In this document: piece after piece, positions 46,386-56,773 of the stretch
Position numbering within the stretch: the first letter of the stretch is position 1
Layout of the letters: each line of letters starts with the position of its first letter
Assembly (NCBI RefSeq): GCF_003031675.1
Contig: NZ_PYWX01000031.1
Span: 1-64,000 of the forward strand
Direction of reading: 5' to 3'
DNA from: Pseudomonas palleroniana
Lineage (GTDB): Bacteria; Pseudomonadota; Gammaproteobacteria; Pseudomonadales; Pseudomonadaceae
DNA length: 64,000 nucleotides
Notes under the pieces: generated by a model
Seen by the model: only the letters and a program-made list of their open reading frames with translations
Database searches by the model: none
What the model was told of the DNA's origin: nothing
Program-made: the position numbers and the translations under genes

Positions 46386-48485
46386 ATGCAGACTTTTTTT
46401 ATCGCGCCCACCGATTTTGGTGTGGGTCTGACCTCCATCAGCCTCGGGCTGGTGCGTACCCTTGAGCGGGCCGGACTGAAAGTCGGCTTCTTCAAACCGA
46501 TTGCCCAGCCGCACCCTGGCGACACGGGCCCCGAGCGCTCCACCGAACTGGTGGCGCGCACCCACGGCCTGAAACCACCCCAACCCCTGGGCCTGGCCCA
46601 CGTTGAGCGCATGCTTGGCGACGGCCAGCTCGATGAGCTGCTCGAGGAAATCATCACCCTGTATCAGCAAGCCGCCGTGGGCAAGGACGTGTTGATCGTC
46701 GAAGGCATGGTGCCGACCCGCAGCGCGAGCTACGCGGCGCGAGTCAACCTGCACCTGGCCAAAAGCCTCGATGCCGAGGTGATCCTCGTGTCCGCCCCGG
46801 AGAACGAAGTACTCACCGAGCTTTCCGGCCGGGTCGAATTGCAGGCGCAACTGTTCGGCGGCCCGAAAGATCCGAAGGTACTGGGCGTGATCCTCAACAA
46901 AGTGCGCACCGACGAAAGCATGGAAGCCTTCTCGGCGCGCCTGAAAGAACATTCGCCGTTACTGCGCAGTGGGGATTTCCGCCTGCTCGGCTGCATCCCC
47001 TACCAACCCGAGCTCAACGCTCCGCGCACCCGCGACGTCGCCGACCTGATGGGCGCGCAGATCCTCAACGCCGGCGACTATGAAAGCCGGCGCATGACCA
47101 AAATCATCATCTGCGCGCGCACCATGCGCAACACTGTGGAACTGCTCAAGCCTGGCGTGCTGGTGGTGACGCCAGGTGATCGCGACGACATCATCCTCGC
47201 CGTCAGCCTCGCGGCGATCAACGGCGTGCCCCTGGCCGGGCTGCTGCTGACCAGCGACACCCTGCCCGACCCGCGCATCATGGATTTGTGCCGTGGCGCG
47301 CTCCAGGCCGGGCTGCCGGTGTTGTCGGTAAGCACCGGTTCCTACGACACGGCGAACCTGCTCAACAGCCTCAACAAGGAAATCCCGATCGACGACCGCG
47401 AGCGCGCCGAGATCATCACCGATTTCGTCGCCAGCCACCTGGATGCACGCTGGCTGCACCAACGTTGCGGTACGCCACGGGAAATGCGCCTGTCGCCGGC
47501 GGTGTTCCGTTATCAGCTGATCCAACGCGCCCAGAACGCCAACAAGCGCATCGTGTTGCCCGAGGGCAGCGAACCGCTGACCGTACAAGCAGCCGCCATC
47601 TGCCAGGCCCGCGGCATTGCGCGCTGTGTGCTGCTGGCCAAGCCTTCGGATGTGGAGGCCGTCGCCCGCGCCCAGGGTATCGAATTGCCCGAGGGCCTGG
47701 AGATTCTCGACCCGGACCTGATACGCCAGCGCTACGTCGAACCCATGGTTGCGCTACGCAAGAGCAAAAGCCTCAACGCGCCGATGGCCGAGCAGCAACT
47801 GGAAGACAACGTGGTGATCGCCACCATGATGCTCGCGCTGGATGAAGTGGACGGCCTGGTATCCGGCGTCATTCATTCCACCGCCAATACCATCCGTCCG
47901 GCCCTGCAGCTGATTAAGACCGCGCCGGGCTGCACGCTGGTGTCGTCGGTATTCTTCATGCTGTTCCCCGAACAGGTGCTCGTGTACGGCGACTGCGTCA
48001 TGAACCCGCACCCGAGCGCGGCCGAACTGGCCGAGATCGCGCTGCAAAGCGCCGACTCGGCCGCCGCGTTCGGCATCACCCCGCGCGTGGCGATGATCAG
48101 CTACTCCAGCGGTGATTCAGCCAGCGGCGAGGAGGTGGAAAAAGTCCGCGAAGCCACCCTGCTCGCCCACGAACAGCAAAGCTCGCTGCTGATCGATGGC
48201 CCGTTGCAGTACGACGCCGCCGCCAACGAAACCGTCGCTCGGCAACTGGCGCCCAATAGCCAGGTCGCCGGTAAAGCCACCGTCTTCGTGTTCCCGGACC
48301 TGAACACCGGCAACACCACGCACAAGGCCGTGCAGCGCAGCGCCGACTGCGTGAGCCTGGGGCCGATGCTCCAGGGCTTGCGCAAACCGGTGAACGACCT
48401 GCCACGCGGCGCTCAAGTCGACGACATCGTGTACACCATCGCACTGACTGCGATCCAAGCCGCCAACCGCCCCATGGATATTTAA
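46386..48485 (+). CDS. pta: Phosphate acetyltransferase
   Basis: This 699-residue long-form Pta converts acetyl-CoA and phosphate to acetyl phosphate and CoA. The N-terminal DRTGG-containing, P-loop-like regulatory part starts MQTFFIAPTDFGVGLTSISL. The catalytic PTA_PTB domain covers about 375-699 (RIVLPEGSEPLTVQAAAICQ near 395 and VFPDLNTGNTTHKAVQRSAD near 637). The ATG at 46386 is chosen over one seven codons earlier. The acyltransferase gene follows with no gap. No acetate kinase gene lies beside it. Confidence 0.95.
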   Translation: MQTFFIAPTDFGVGLTSISLGLVRTLERAGLKVGFFKPIAQPHPGDTGPERSTELVARTHGLKPPQPLGLAHVERMLGDGQLDELLEEIITLYQQAAVGKDVLIVEGMVPTRSASYAARVNLHLAKSLDAEVILVSAPENEVLTELSGRVELQAQLFGGPKDPKVLGVILNKVRTDESMEAFSARLKEHSPLLRSGDFRLLGCIPYQPELNAPRTRDVADLMGAQILNAGDYESRRMTKIIICARTMRNTVELLKPGVLVVTPGDRDDIILAVSLAAINGVPLAGLLLTSDTLPDPRIMDLCRGALQAGLPVLSVSTGSYDTANLLNSLNKEIPIDDRERAEIITDFVASHLDARWLHQRCGTPREMRLSPAVFRYQLIQRAQNANKRIVLPEGSEPLTVQAAAICQARGIARCVLLAKPSDVEAVARAQGIELPEGLEILDPDLIRQRYVEPMVALRKSKSLNAPMAEQQLEDNVVIATMMLALDEVDGLVSGVIHSTANTIRPALQLIKTAPGCTLVSSVFFMLFPEQVLVYGDCVMNPHPSAAELAEIALQSADSAAAFGITPRVAMISYSSGDSASGEEVEKVREATLLAHEQQSSLLIDGPLQYDAAANETVARQLAPNSQVAGKATVFVFPDLNTGNTTHKAVQRSADCVSLGPMLQGLRKPVNDLPRGAQVDDIVYTIALTAIQAANRPMDI

Positions 48486-49385
48486 ATGCTGGATTTTCTA
48501 CCTGCCGCCGTGCGCGGGGTCATTGCTTCGCTGCTGCTGGCGTTGAATACGATCCTGCTGTGTTCGTTCCTGTTTATCGTGGCGCTGTTCAAGGCGCTGC
48601 CGTTTGCCAAGCGCTTCAGTGAGTGGCTGATGAACCACACCCATGAAGCCTGGGTCACCAACAACAAAGGCTGGATGAACCTGGTGCAGCATACTCGCTG
48701 GCACCTGTCCGGCCTTGAGGGCCTGGACTACCAACACTCCTACCTGGTGACCAGCAACCACCAGAGCTGGGTCGACATCATGGTGTTGCAATACGTGCTC
48801 AACCGGCGGATTCGCCCGTTGAAGTTTTTCCTCAAGCAGGAGCTGATCTGGGTACCGGTGATTGGCCTGGCGTGGTGGGCGTTGGGCTTCCCGTTCATGA
48901 AGCGCTACACCAAGGCTTACCTGGAAAAGCACCCGGAGAAGAAAGGCAAAGACCTGGAAACCACCCGCAAGACCTGCGCGAAGTTTCGTGACAACCCCGT
49001 GGGCATCTTCAACTTTGCCGAAGGCACACGGTTTACCCCTGGCAAGCACGCGCAGCAGAATTCACCCTTTCGCTACCTGCTCAAGCCTAAAGCCGGTGGG
49101 ATTGCGTTTGTGCTGGATGCGATGGGCGAGCAACTGAAGTCACTGGTCAACGTCACCATTCATTACCCGGCCGGGAGCCCGGGGTATTGGGACTTGCTCT
49201 GCGGAAATGTGAAGGACGTGGTGGTGCAGTTTGAAGAAGTGCAGATCCCCGCCGCGTTCATCGGCAAGAACTACGAGCAGGATGGGGAGTATCGAACCGC
49301 ATTCCAGGGCTGGATCAACCAACTCTGGAAGGACAAGGATGCGCTGCTGGACAAGCTGCACACAGAGCACCCAGGCAAAAGGTAA
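48486..49385 (+). CDS. 1-acyl-glycerol-3-phosphate acyltransferase-like protein
   Basis: This 299-residue membrane acyltransferase of the PlsC superfamily (YihG-like) would acylate lysophosphatidate or a related lipid. The catalytic HX4D motif is TSNHQSWVDIMVLQ near residue 92, and the acceptor motif FNFAEGTRFTPG lies near 176. An N-terminal membrane helix (ASLLLALNTILLCSFLFIVA) anchors it. The ATG directly follows the pta stop codon, so translation is probably coupled. The acyl acceptor cannot be assigned from sequence alone. Confidence 0.88.
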   Translation: MLDFLPAAVRGVIASLLLALNTILLCSFLFIVALFKALPFAKRFSEWLMNHTHEAWVTNNKGWMNLVQHTRWHLSGLEGLDYQHSYLVTSNHQSWVDIMVLQYVLNRRIRPLKFFLKQELIWVPVIGLAWWALGFPFMKRYTKAYLEKHPEKKGKDLETTRKTCAKFRDNPVGIFNFAEGTRFTPGKHAQQNSPFRYLLKPKAGGIAFVLDAMGEQLKSLVNVTIHYPAGSPGYWDLLCGNVKDVVVQFEEVQIPAAFIGKNYEQDGEYRTAFQGWINQLWKDKDALLDKLHTEHPGKR

Positions 49386-49392
49386 TCAAACC

Positions 49393-49482
49393 TGTGGCAG
49401 GGGGCTTGCTCCCGATAGCTGTGGATCAGCCACAAATGGTAATGGCTGATGTACCGCTATCGGGAGCAAGCCCCCTCCCACA
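49393..49482. repeat. REP doublet (REPIN) between the acyltransferase gene and cysNC
   Basis: Arms of 27 bases (TGTGGCAGGGGGCTTGCTCC and its complement, one mismatch) surround a centre with ATCAGCC/GGCTGAT. It sits between convergent genes. Confidence 0.9.
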
Positions 49483-49485
49483 TTT

Positions 49486-51384
49486 TTAGATCGCGCCGCG
49501 CTGACGCAACAGCTCCAGCACTTGCTTGACGCTCTCTTCCAGCGACAGGGCCTGGGTGTCGATCACCAGATCGGCGTTCAACGGCACGTCATACGGGAAG
49601 GATTCGCCAGGGATATTATCCCCACCGGCAGCGTACAAACCTTGCGGATCACGCTCGGCGCACACCAGCGGCGACGCTTGCACATAGACGGTCAGCAGGC
49701 GGTCGGCGCCGATCAGCGCCTTGGCCTGTTCACGGCCTTCGGCATCCGGCGCAACGAACGCGGCCAGGGTCAGCAGGCCGGCCTCGTTGAACTGGCGCGC
49801 CACGTGGGCGGCACGCCGCCAATTTTCAGTGCGACCGGCACGGTCCTGCGGCAGCCCTTTGTTCAGGTCGTGACGCAGGTTCTGGCCATCCAGCACGAAC
49901 ACTGCACGCCCCATGTCGAACAGCTTGCGCTCAACCGCGTAGGCCAAGGTGCTTTTGCCGGCGCCCGACAGGCCGCTGAACAACACGGTGGCCGGCTGTT
50001 GGCCGAAGCGCAACGCACGCTCTTCGGTGGACACATGCGCCAATTTGCCGTGCTGCGCCGCACCGCCATGCCCCACCGGCGGCGCGATGATCATGCCGGC
50101 AGCCACGGTGCCATTGGTCAAACGGTCGATGACGATAAACGCACCCGTGGTGCGGTTGCTGTCGTAGCCGTCCAGAGCAATGGCGGCGTCGAGGCTGACC
50201 TTGACCCGGCCAATCTCATTGAGTTGCAGCGAACTCGCCGGGCCTTCGGCCAGGGTGTTCACGTCCACGCGGTGCACGATGCTGGTGATGGAACCCGGCA
50301 CATAGCTGGTGGCGCGCTTGATGTCGTATTTCTTGCCCGGCAGCATCGGCTCTTCAGCCATCCAGACCAGCATGGCGTCGAAGGCGTCGGTCACTTGCGG
50401 CACGTTGTCGGCATGTACCAGCAGGTCGCCACGGGAGATGTCGATCTCGTCTTCCATGGTCAGGGTCACGGCCTGGCCCGGGCCTGCGTGCTCCAGCTCG
50501 CCTTCGAAGGTGACGATGGATTTGACGCGGCTGCTCTTGCCCGAAGGCAGCACCACCACTTCGTCGCCCTTGTGCACGATGCCGCTGGCCAGGGTGCCGG
50601 CAAAACCACGGAAGTTAAGGTTCGGACGATTGACGTACTGCACCGGGAAACGTAAATCGGTGTAGTTGCGGTCGTTGGCGATCTCGACGGTTTCGAGGAT
50701 CTCCATCAGCGACTGGCCGGTGTACCAGGGCGAGCGCTCGCTCTTGTTCACCACGTTGTCGCCCTTGAGCGCAGACATCGGCACAAATGCCAGGGTGCTC
50801 GGCTTGAAGGCGATACCCTCGGCGAACTTCAGGTAATCGGCCTTGATCTGCTCGAATACACCTTGGTCAAAGCCATTGATGTCCATCTTGTTGACGGCCA
50901 CCACGATGTGTTTGATCCCCAGCAACGAGGCGATAAAGCTGTGGCGACGGGTCTGGGTCTGCACGCCGTAGCGCGCATCGATCAGAATGATCGCCAGGTC
51001 ACAGGTGGATGCACCGGTGGCCATGTTGCGGGTGTACTGCTCATGGCCGGGAGTGTCGGCGATGATGAATTTGCGCTTGGCGGTGGAGAAATAGCGGTAG
51101 GCAACATCGATGGTGATGCCCTGCTCACGCTCAGCCTGCAAACCATCGACCAGCAAGGCCAGGTCGATGTCGTCACCGGTGGTGCCGACTTTCTTCGAAT
51201 CGCGGGTGATGGCTTCCAGGTGATCCTCGTAGATCATCTTGGAGTCGTGCAGCAGGCGCCCGATCAGGGTGCTCTTGCCGTCGTCGACGTTGCCGCAGGT
51301 CAGGAAGCGCAACATTTCCTTGCGCTCGTGCTGGCCCAGGTAGGCGAGGATGTCCTCGCTGATCAAATCAGATTGATGCGACAT
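49486..51384 (-). CDS. cysNC: Bifunctional sulfate adenylyltransferase subunit 1 / APS kinase
   Basis: This 632-residue fusion has an EF-Tu-like GTPase that drives ATP sulfurylase (CysN) and a C-terminal adenylylsulfate kinase (CysC) that makes PAPS. GTPase motifs are [15 protein letters not shown] near 32, [15 protein letters not shown] near 110 and NKMD near 166. The APS kinase P-loop [15 protein letters not shown] lies near 469. The fusion is usual in Pseudomonas. The gene follows cysD by nine bases. Confidence 0.97.
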   Translation of the reverse strand: MSHQSDLISEDILAYLGQHERKEMLRFLTCGNVDDGKSTLIGRLLHDSKMIYEDHLEAITRDSKKVGTTGDDIDLALLVDGLQAEREQGITIDVAYRYFSTAKRKFIIADTPGHEQYTRNMATGASTCDLAIILIDARYGVQTQTRRHSFIASLLGIKHIVVAVNKMDINGFDQGVFEQIKADYLKFAEGIAFKPSTLAFVPMSALKGDNVVNKSERSPWYTGQSLMEILETVEIANDRNYTDLRFPVQYVNRPNLNFRGFAGTLASGIVHKGDEVVVLPSGKSSRVKSIVTFEGELEHAGPGQAVTLTMEDEIDISRGDLLVHADNVPQVTDAFDAMLVWMAEEPMLPGKKYDIKRATSYVPGSITSIVHRVDVNTLAEGPASSLQLNEIGRVKVSLDAAIALDGYDSNRTTGAFIVIDRLTNGTVAAGMIIAPPVGHGGAAQHGKLAHVSTEERALRFGQQPATVLFSGLSGAGKSTLAYAVERKLFDMGRAVFVLDGQNLRHDLNKGLPQDRAGRTENWRRAAHVARQFNEAGLLTLAAFVAPDAEGREQAKALIGADRLLTVYVQASPLVCAERDPQGLYAAGGDNIPGESFPYDVPLNADLVIDTQALSLEESVKQVLELLRQRGAI

Positions 51385-51393
51385 GACAGCCCC

Positions 51394-52311
51394 TTAGAAA
51401 TAACCTTGACGTTTTTTGTCTTCCATCGAGCCGGCACCATCGTGGTCGATGACACGGCCCTGGCGCTCGGAAGTTCGCGTCAGGAGCATTTCCTGAATGA
51501 TGTCCGTCAGCGTCTCGGCTTCGGACTCCACCGCGCCCGTCAACGGGTAGCAGCCAAGGGTACGGAAACGTACTTTCTTTTTGACGATTCGGGCTTTTTC
51601 TTCGTCGGAAAGGTGCTCAAGGATGCGGTCGTCGTCGATCATGATCAACGTGCCGTTCTTCTCGATCACATCGCGTTCGGCGGCGAAATACAGCGGCACG
51701 ATCGGGATGCCTTCCAGGTAGATGTACTGCCAGATGTCCAGTTCGGTCCAGTTGGACAGCGGGAACACACGGATCGACTCGCCCTTGTTGACGTTGCCGT
51801 TGTAGACGTTCCACAGCTCGGGGCGCTGGTTCTTCGGGTCCCAGCGGTGTTTGCTGTCGCGGAACGAGTACACGCGCTCTTTGGCGCGGGATTTCTCTTC
51901 ATCGCGACGGGCACCGCCAAAGGCTGCGTCGAAACCATGCTTGTCCAGGGCCTGCTTGAGGCCCTCGGTCTTCATGATGTCGGTGTGCTTGGCGCTACCG
52001 TGGGTGAATGGGTTGATGCCCTGCGCCACGCCATCCGGGTTGACGTGGGTGATCAGCTCCAGGCCAAGCTCTTGGACCATTTGGTCGCGGAACTTGTACA
52101 TCTCCTGGAATTTCCAGCGGGTGTCGACGTGCATCACCGGGAACGGCAGCTTGCCCGGAAAGAACGCCTTGCGCGCCAGATGCAGCATCACGGCGGAGTC
52201 TTTACCGATCGAGTAGAGCATCACCGGGTTGTCGAACTCGGCGGCGACCTCGCGGATGATGTGGATGCTTTCCGCCTCCAGCTGTTTCAGATGCGTCAGT
52301 TTGTCGACCAT
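51394..52311 (-). CDS. cysD: Sulfate adenylyltransferase subunit 2
   Basis: This 305-residue subunit of ATP sulfurylase makes adenylyl sulfate from sulfate and ATP, with CysN GTP hydrolysis driving the reaction. The PP-loop ATP pyrophosphatase motif is [18 protein letters not shown] near 33, and [20 protein letters not shown] lies near 130. It ends in the KKRQGYF tail. The cysD-cysNC operon is convergent with the pta-acyltransferase pair across a REPIN. Confidence 0.97.
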   Translation of the reverse strand: MVDKLTHLKQLEAESIHIIREVAAEFDNPVMLYSIGKDSAVMLHLARKAFFPGKLPFPVMHVDTRWKFQEMYKFRDQMVQELGLELITHVNPDGVAQGINPFTHGSAKHTDIMKTEGLKQALDKHGFDAAFGGARRDEEKSRAKERVYSFRDSKHRWDPKNQRPELWNVYNGNVNKGESIRVFPLSNWTELDIWQYIYLEGIPIVPLYFAAERDVIEKNGTLIMIDDDRILEHLSDEEKARIVKKKVRFRTLGCYPLTGAVESEAETLTDIIQEMLLTRTSERQGRVIDHDGAGSMEDKKRQGYF

Positions 52312-52446
52312 GGTTACTCACGGAAAAACGATCTTATGGACGGCCAGCGGGCCGTGTTCGAGCGAGGCATGCTAGCACAGCACCTTCTTCTATTCAGGGC
52401 GCCAACTAGATCGAAACGGTATATGAATATGCCCCCAGGTTTGGCC

Positions 52447-52524
52447 TGTGGGAGGGGCTTGCTCTCGATAGCGGCGGCTCAGCCACCCTTCTCAGACTGA
52501 CACACTGCTATCGCCGGCAAGTCA
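52447..52524. repeat. Degraded REP doublet between cysD and nif3
   Basis: TGTGGGAGGGGCTTGCTCTC starts the left arm, but the right arm (GCTATCGCCGGCAAGTCACC) pairs only in part. It looks like a decayed REPIN in the 226-base gap before cysD. Confidence 0.65.
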
Positions 52525-52537
52525 CCCGCCGCACGGC

Positions 52538-53296
52538 TCAAATCGGGTTCGGGCAGTCAATGAACAAATGTTCCAGGGCGAAACGCCGCGCCAGGTAATC
52601 ACCCAACGCCTGCACCCCGTAGCGCTCGGTGGCGTGATGGCCGGCGGCGATGAAGCTGATGTTGTTTTCCCGCGCACTGTGAAAGGTCTGCTCGGACGCT
52701 TCGCCACTCAGGTACAGGTCGACACCCGCAGCAATCGCCTGGTCGATATAGCCCTGGCCGCCACCGGTACACCAGCCGACACGGCGGATCATTTCACTGC
52801 CTTCGATCAGCAGCGGCTCGCGGCCCATGGCATCCTGCACACGGCGCGCGAAATCACGGGGCGACAAGGGCTCGACGAGGGAACCGACCAGGCCGACGAC
52901 CTTGGGGTTGCTCGGGTCCAGCGGGCCTTCGACGGTGATGTCGAGTTGGCGGGCAAGCTGCACGTTGTTGCCCACATCCGGGTGCAGGTCCAGCGGCAGA
53001 TGGTAGGCCAGCAAGCTGATGTCGTGTTTGAGCAGGGTTTTCAGGCGGCGCTGCTTCATGCCGGTAATGCACGGGTTCTCACCCTTCCAGAAATACCCAT
53101 GATGCACCAGTACCAAGTCAGCCTCGGCTTCGACGGCAGCATCCAACAGGGCTTGGCTTGCGGTCACGCCACTGACGATGCGCCGCACTTGCGGGCGACC
53201 CTCCACCTGCAGGCCATTGGGGCAGTAATCGGCAATTTTTGCGCTGGCAAGGTAGCGGTCCGCTTCCTCGACGAGGGTGGTAAGGGGGACGGCCAT
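52538..53296 (-). CDS. Nif3-like dinuclear metal centre protein
   Basis: This 252-residue protein belongs to the Nif3/YbgI family, which forms hexamers with a two-metal site and has GTP cyclohydrolase I type 2-like fold members of unclear function. Metal-binding His and Glu residues are seen in LVHHGYFWKGENP near 62, LLAYHLPLDLHPDVGNN near 94 and the C-terminal AGHHATERYGVQ near 217. It is divergent from algW, a conserved arrangement in pseudomonads. Confidence 0.92.
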   Translation of the reverse strand: MAVPLTTLVEEADRYLASAKIADYCPNGLQVEGRPQVRRIVSGVTASQALLDAAVEAEADLVLVHHGYFWKGENPCITGMKQRRLKTLLKHDISLLAYHLPLDLHPDVGNNVQLARQLDITVEGPLDPSNPKVVGLVGSLVEPLSPRDFARRVQDAMGREPLLIEGSEMIRRVGWCTGGGQGYIDQAIAAGVDLYLSGEASEQTFHSARENNISFIAAGHHATERYGVQALGDYLARRFALEHLFIDCPNPI

Positions 53297-53399
53297 ATAA
53301 AGACTCCTAAATATCCCGTTCCGAGGCGCTCGCAGCCTCGTATAATGCGCGACATTATGGGCGCTCTCCCGCCCCCTGCAACCTGTCAGGACTTACTTG

Positions 53400-54554
53400 A
53401 TGCTCAAGGCACTGCGTTTTTTTGGATGGCCATTGTTGGCTGGCGTGCTGATCGCGATGCTGATTATTCAGCGTTATCCCCAGTGGGTGGGCTTGCCCAG
53501 CCTTGATGTCAACCTGCAGCAGGCGCCGCAAACCAGTTCGGTGGTGCAAGGCCCGGTGACTTATGCGGACGCTGTCGTCATCGCCGCGCCTGCCGTGGTC
53601 AACCTGTACACCACCAAGGTCATCAACAAGCCGGCGCATCCGTTGTTTGAAGACCCGCAGTTCCGCCGTTACTTCGGTGACAACGACCCCAAGCAGCGCC
53701 GCATGGAGTCGAGCCTGGGTTCCGGGGTGATCATGAGCCCCGAAGGCTACATCCTTACCAATAACCACGTGACCAGCGGCGCCGACCAGATCGTCGTGGC
53801 CCTGCGCGATGGCCGTGAAACCCTGGCCCGTGTGGTCGGCAGCGACCCGGAAACCGACCTCGCGGTGCTGAAGATCGATTTGAAGAGCCTGCCCTCGATC
53901 ACCATCGGCCGCTCGGAAGGGCTGCGCGTGGGTGATGTGGCATTGGCCATCGGCAACCCGTTCGGTGTTGGCCAGACGGTAACCATGGGCATCATCAGCG
54001 CTACCGGGCGCAACCAGTTGGGGCTCAACAGCTACGAAGACTTCATCCAGACCGACGCGGCGATCAACCCGGGCAACTCCGGCGGCGCGCTGGTGGATGC
54101 CAATGGCAACCTGACCGGCATCAACACCGCGATTTTCTCCAAGTCCGGCGGCTCCCAAGGCATCGGTTTTGCGATCCCGGTAAAACTGGCGATGGAAGTG
54201 ATGAAGTCGATCATCGAGCACGGCCAGGTGATTCGCGGCTGGCTGGGGATCGAAGTCCAGCCGTTGACCAAGGAACTGGCCGAATCCTTTGGCCTGACCG
54301 GTCGCCCCGGCATTGTCGTGGCGGGGATCTTCCGCGACGGCCCGGCCCAGAAAGCCGGCCTGCAATTGGGCGATGTGATCCTGAGTATCGATGGCGAGCC
54401 GGCCGGTGATGGCCGCAAGTCGATGAACCAGGTAGCACGGATCAAACCGACCGAGAAGGTGACGATCCAGGTCATGCGCAACGGTAAAGAGATCAACCTG
54501 TCGGCGGAAATTGGCCTGCGCCCGCCGCCCGCGCCGGTGAAGGAAGAGGGATAA
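53400..54554 (+). CDS. algW: AlgW/DegS-like periplasmic serine protease
   Basis: This 384-residue inner-membrane-anchored protease starts regulated proteolysis of anti-sigma factor MucA in P. aeruginosa, controlling AlgU and envelope stress. One N-terminal helix (FFGWPLLAGVLIAMLII) is the anchor. The triad is His in ILTNNHVTSGADQ near 120, Asp in PETDLAVLKIDL near 150 and Ser in NPGNSGGALVD near 226. A single PDZ domain follows (about 285-370). The ATG at 53400 follows CAGGACTTACTTG-type sequence; an in-frame TTG lies one codon earlier. Confidence 0.94.
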   Translation: MLKALRFFGWPLLAGVLIAMLIIQRYPQWVGLPSLDVNLQQAPQTSSVVQGPVTYADAVVIAAPAVVNLYTTKVINKPAHPLFEDPQFRRYFGDNDPKQRRMESSLGSGVIMSPEGYILTNNHVTSGADQIVVALRDGRETLARVVGSDPETDLAVLKIDLKSLPSITIGRSEGLRVGDVALAIGNPFGVGQTVTMGIISATGRNQLGLNSYEDFIQTDAAINPGNSGGALVDANGNLTGINTAIFSKSGGSQGIGFAIPVKLAMEVMKSIIEHGQVIRGWLGIEVQPLTKELAESFGLTGRPGIVVAGIFRDGPAQKAGLQLGDVILSIDGEPAGDGRKSMNQVARIKPTEKVTIQVMRNGKEINLSAEIGLRPPPAPVKEEG

Positions 54555-54564
54555 GTCACATCGC

Positions 54565-54588
54565 AGGTGCCCGTTCGCGGGCACCTGT
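54565..54588 (+). terminator. Terminator-like hairpin after algW
   Basis: A perfect 10-bp stem (CAGGTGCCCG, TTCG, CGGGCACCTG) lies 10 bases after algW. No T-run follows, so termination may be inefficient. Confidence 0.6.
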
Positions 54589-54605
54589 AAACGGATGTTT
54601 CAAAG

Positions 54606-54624
54606 CAATTCATTCTCATTAGGC
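54606..54624. promoter_or_regulatory. Candidate Fur box
   Basis: CAATTCATTCTCATTAGGC resembles repeated ATTATC-type Fur hexamers and lies just before a TATATT -10-like box and the second TonB receptor gene. The match is partial. Confidence 0.45.
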
Positions 54625-54664
54625 ATGTTATATTGTTTCAATATCGCTATTGGAACGCTCTACC

Positions 54665-56761
54665 ATGTCGTCTCGAAAGTTTGTGCCCCTGGCCGGCCTG
54701 GCCCTGGGTTTGCTGCTGGACCCCGCCTACGCCGAAGACAATACCGTTGAATTGGATGCCATCAGCGTAACCACCGACGCCTATGAATCAGCCACAGGTC
54801 CGGTTGAAGGCTATCGCGCCACGCGCTCTGCCAGCGCGACCAAAACTGACACCGCGATTCGCGACATCCCCCAATCGATCAGCGTGATTCCTGCCACGGT
54901 GCTCAAGGACCTGGGCAGCCACAATGTTGAGCGCGCCCTGGAATATGCAGGCGGTGTGTCCAAGCAAAACAACTTCGGCGGCCTGACGCTCTACGAATAC
55001 AGCGTGCGAGGCTTCACCACCTCCGAGTTCTACCAGGACGGTTTCAGCGCCAACCGCGGTTACCCCAGCACACCGGACACGGCCAATATCGAGCGCATTG
55101 AAGTGCTCAAGGGCCCTGCTGCCAGCCTGTATGGGCGTGGAGATCCGGGCGGCACCGTCAACATCGTCACCAAGAAACCCCAACCAGATGCCTTCACCAC
55201 CCTGCAAACCAGCGCCGGCAGTTGGGACCGCTACCGTACCGCCATAGACGTCAATACGCCGCTGGACAGCGAAGGCAACCTACTGTCGCGGGTCAACCTG
55301 GCGGTGGAGGACAACCACAGTTTCCGCGATCACGTGGATGCAAAGCGAGTGTTTGTCGCACCGTCCTTCAGCTTTCAACTGACGCCGGACACCCACCTGC
55401 TGGTAGAAAGCGAATTCGTACGTCACAGCTCGACATTCGATCGCGGCATCGTCGCCAACACCGGCATGTCCCGCTCCACATTCCTGGGCGAACCCAATGA
55501 CGGCAATATCCGCAACCACAACAATCGGATCCAGGCCGCTATCGAACACAACCTCGACGACACTTGGCAATTGCGCCTGGCCAGCCATTACAAACAAGGC
55601 AGCCTGTGGGGCGATGCCTCGGAAAGCCGGGCACTGAACGCCGACGGCCACACCGTCAACCGCCGCTACCGTGAGCGCTCCACCGGCTGGCACGACAGCA
55701 TCACCCAACTGGAACTGCGCGGCCGGTTCGATATCGGCAGTTGGCAACACGAACTGCTGATCGGTACCGAGTACGAGGACTACCGCAAGAAGGAACGTGT
55801 CACCGCGATTGCCGGTAGCCCTTACGCCATAGACGTCTTCCACCCCGTGTATGGCCAGCCCAAACCCAACGGCACGCGCTCCGGCACAGACTTCTATGAA
55901 CAAGTCAAAAGCCAGGCGCTGAACCTGCAGGATCAGATCGTCTTCACCGACCGCCTGCGCGGCATGCTTGGCGCGCGTTTGGAGCATGTGGAACAAAGCA
56001 CTGAAGACTTCACACGCAACCACGCCAAGAGCCGGCAAACCCATGACGCCCTGACCCAGCGCGCCGGCCTACTGTACCAACTCACACCGCAAGTCGGCCT
56101 GTTTGCCAACGCTTCTACGTCGTTCAAACCCAATAACGGCCTGGATGCCGGCGGCAAATCATTCAAGCCGGAAGAAGGCGTGGGCTATGAAGTGGGTATC
56201 AAGAGCGAGCTGTTCGACGACCGCCTCAGCACCACCCTGGCCGCCTTCCATATCGACAAGGAAAACGTCCTGGCCCTGGACCCGGCCACCGACACGCAGC
56301 GCGCCATGGGCAAGGCTCGCAGCCGAGGTTTTGACCTGCAAGCCAGCGGGCAAGTGAGCGACGCCGTACGAGTCATCGGTGCCTTCGCCTACATCGACGC
56401 CGAAGTCACCCAGGGTGACAAAGCCATTCCAACCGGCAGCCGCATTCTCGGCGTGGCCAAGCGCAGCGCCAGCCTGCTGGGTGTGTACGAATTCCAGGAT
56501 GGCGCGCTGCGCGGTTCGGACCTGGGCGCAGCATTCACCTATGTCGGCGACCGCTCCGGGGAAGCGGGCAGCCGCTTCGAATTGCCGGCCTATCACACCG
56601 TCGACCTGCTGGCCCATTACAAGGCCAGCGAGCAGATGACCGTGGGCCTGAACCTCAACAACCTGTTCGATGAAAAATACTACGAGCGCTCCTACAGCAC
56701 CTACTGGGTCACACCCGGCGAGCCGCGCAACCTGACCCTGAGCTTGACCCTCAACCTGTAA
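54665..56761 (+). CDS. TonB-dependent siderophore receptor
   Basis: This 698-residue outer-membrane receptor is complete. A signal peptide (MSSRKFVPLAGLALGLLLDP, cleaved near AYA/ED) is followed by the TonB-box-like segment LDAISVTTDAY. The plug domain spans about 45-170 (RDIPQSISVIPATVLKD, GPAASLYGRGDPGGTVNIVT), and a 22-strand barrel ends NLTLSLTLNL. There is no N-terminal signalling domain, so no FecR-type regulation is expected. A candidate Fur box lies upstream. The DUF4198 gene follows by 12 bases and is probably co-transcribed. The ligand is unknown. Confidence 0.93.
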   Translation: MSSRKFVPLAGLALGLLLDPAYAEDNTVELDAISVTTDAYESATGPVEGYRATRSASATKTDTAIRDIPQSISVIPATVLKDLGSHNVERALEYAGGVSKQNNFGGLTLYEYSVRGFTTSEFYQDGFSANRGYPSTPDTANIERIEVLKGPAASLYGRGDPGGTVNIVTKKPQPDAFTTLQTSAGSWDRYRTAIDVNTPLDSEGNLLSRVNLAVEDNHSFRDHVDAKRVFVAPSFSFQLTPDTHLLVESEFVRHSSTFDRGIVANTGMSRSTFLGEPNDGNIRNHNNRIQAAIEHNLDDTWQLRLASHYKQGSLWGDASESRALNADGHTVNRRYRERSTGWHDSITQLELRGRFDIGSWQHELLIGTEYEDYRKKERVTAIAGSPYAIDVFHPVYGQPKPNGTRSGTDFYEQVKSQALNLQDQIVFTDRLRGMLGARLEHVEQSTEDFTRNHAKSRQTHDALTQRAGLLYQLTPQVGLFANASTSFKPNNGLDAGGKSFKPEEGVGYEVGIKSELFDDRLSTTLAAFHIDKENVLALDPATDTQRAMGKARSRGFDLQASGQVSDAVRVIGAFAYIDAEVTQGDKAIPTGSRILGVAKRSASLLGVYEFQDGALRGSDLGAAFTYVGDRSGEAGSRFELPAYHTVDLLAHYKASEQMTVGLNLNNLFDEKYYERSYSTYWVTPGEPRNLTLSLTLNL

Positions 56762-56773
56762 AAGGATCTCACC

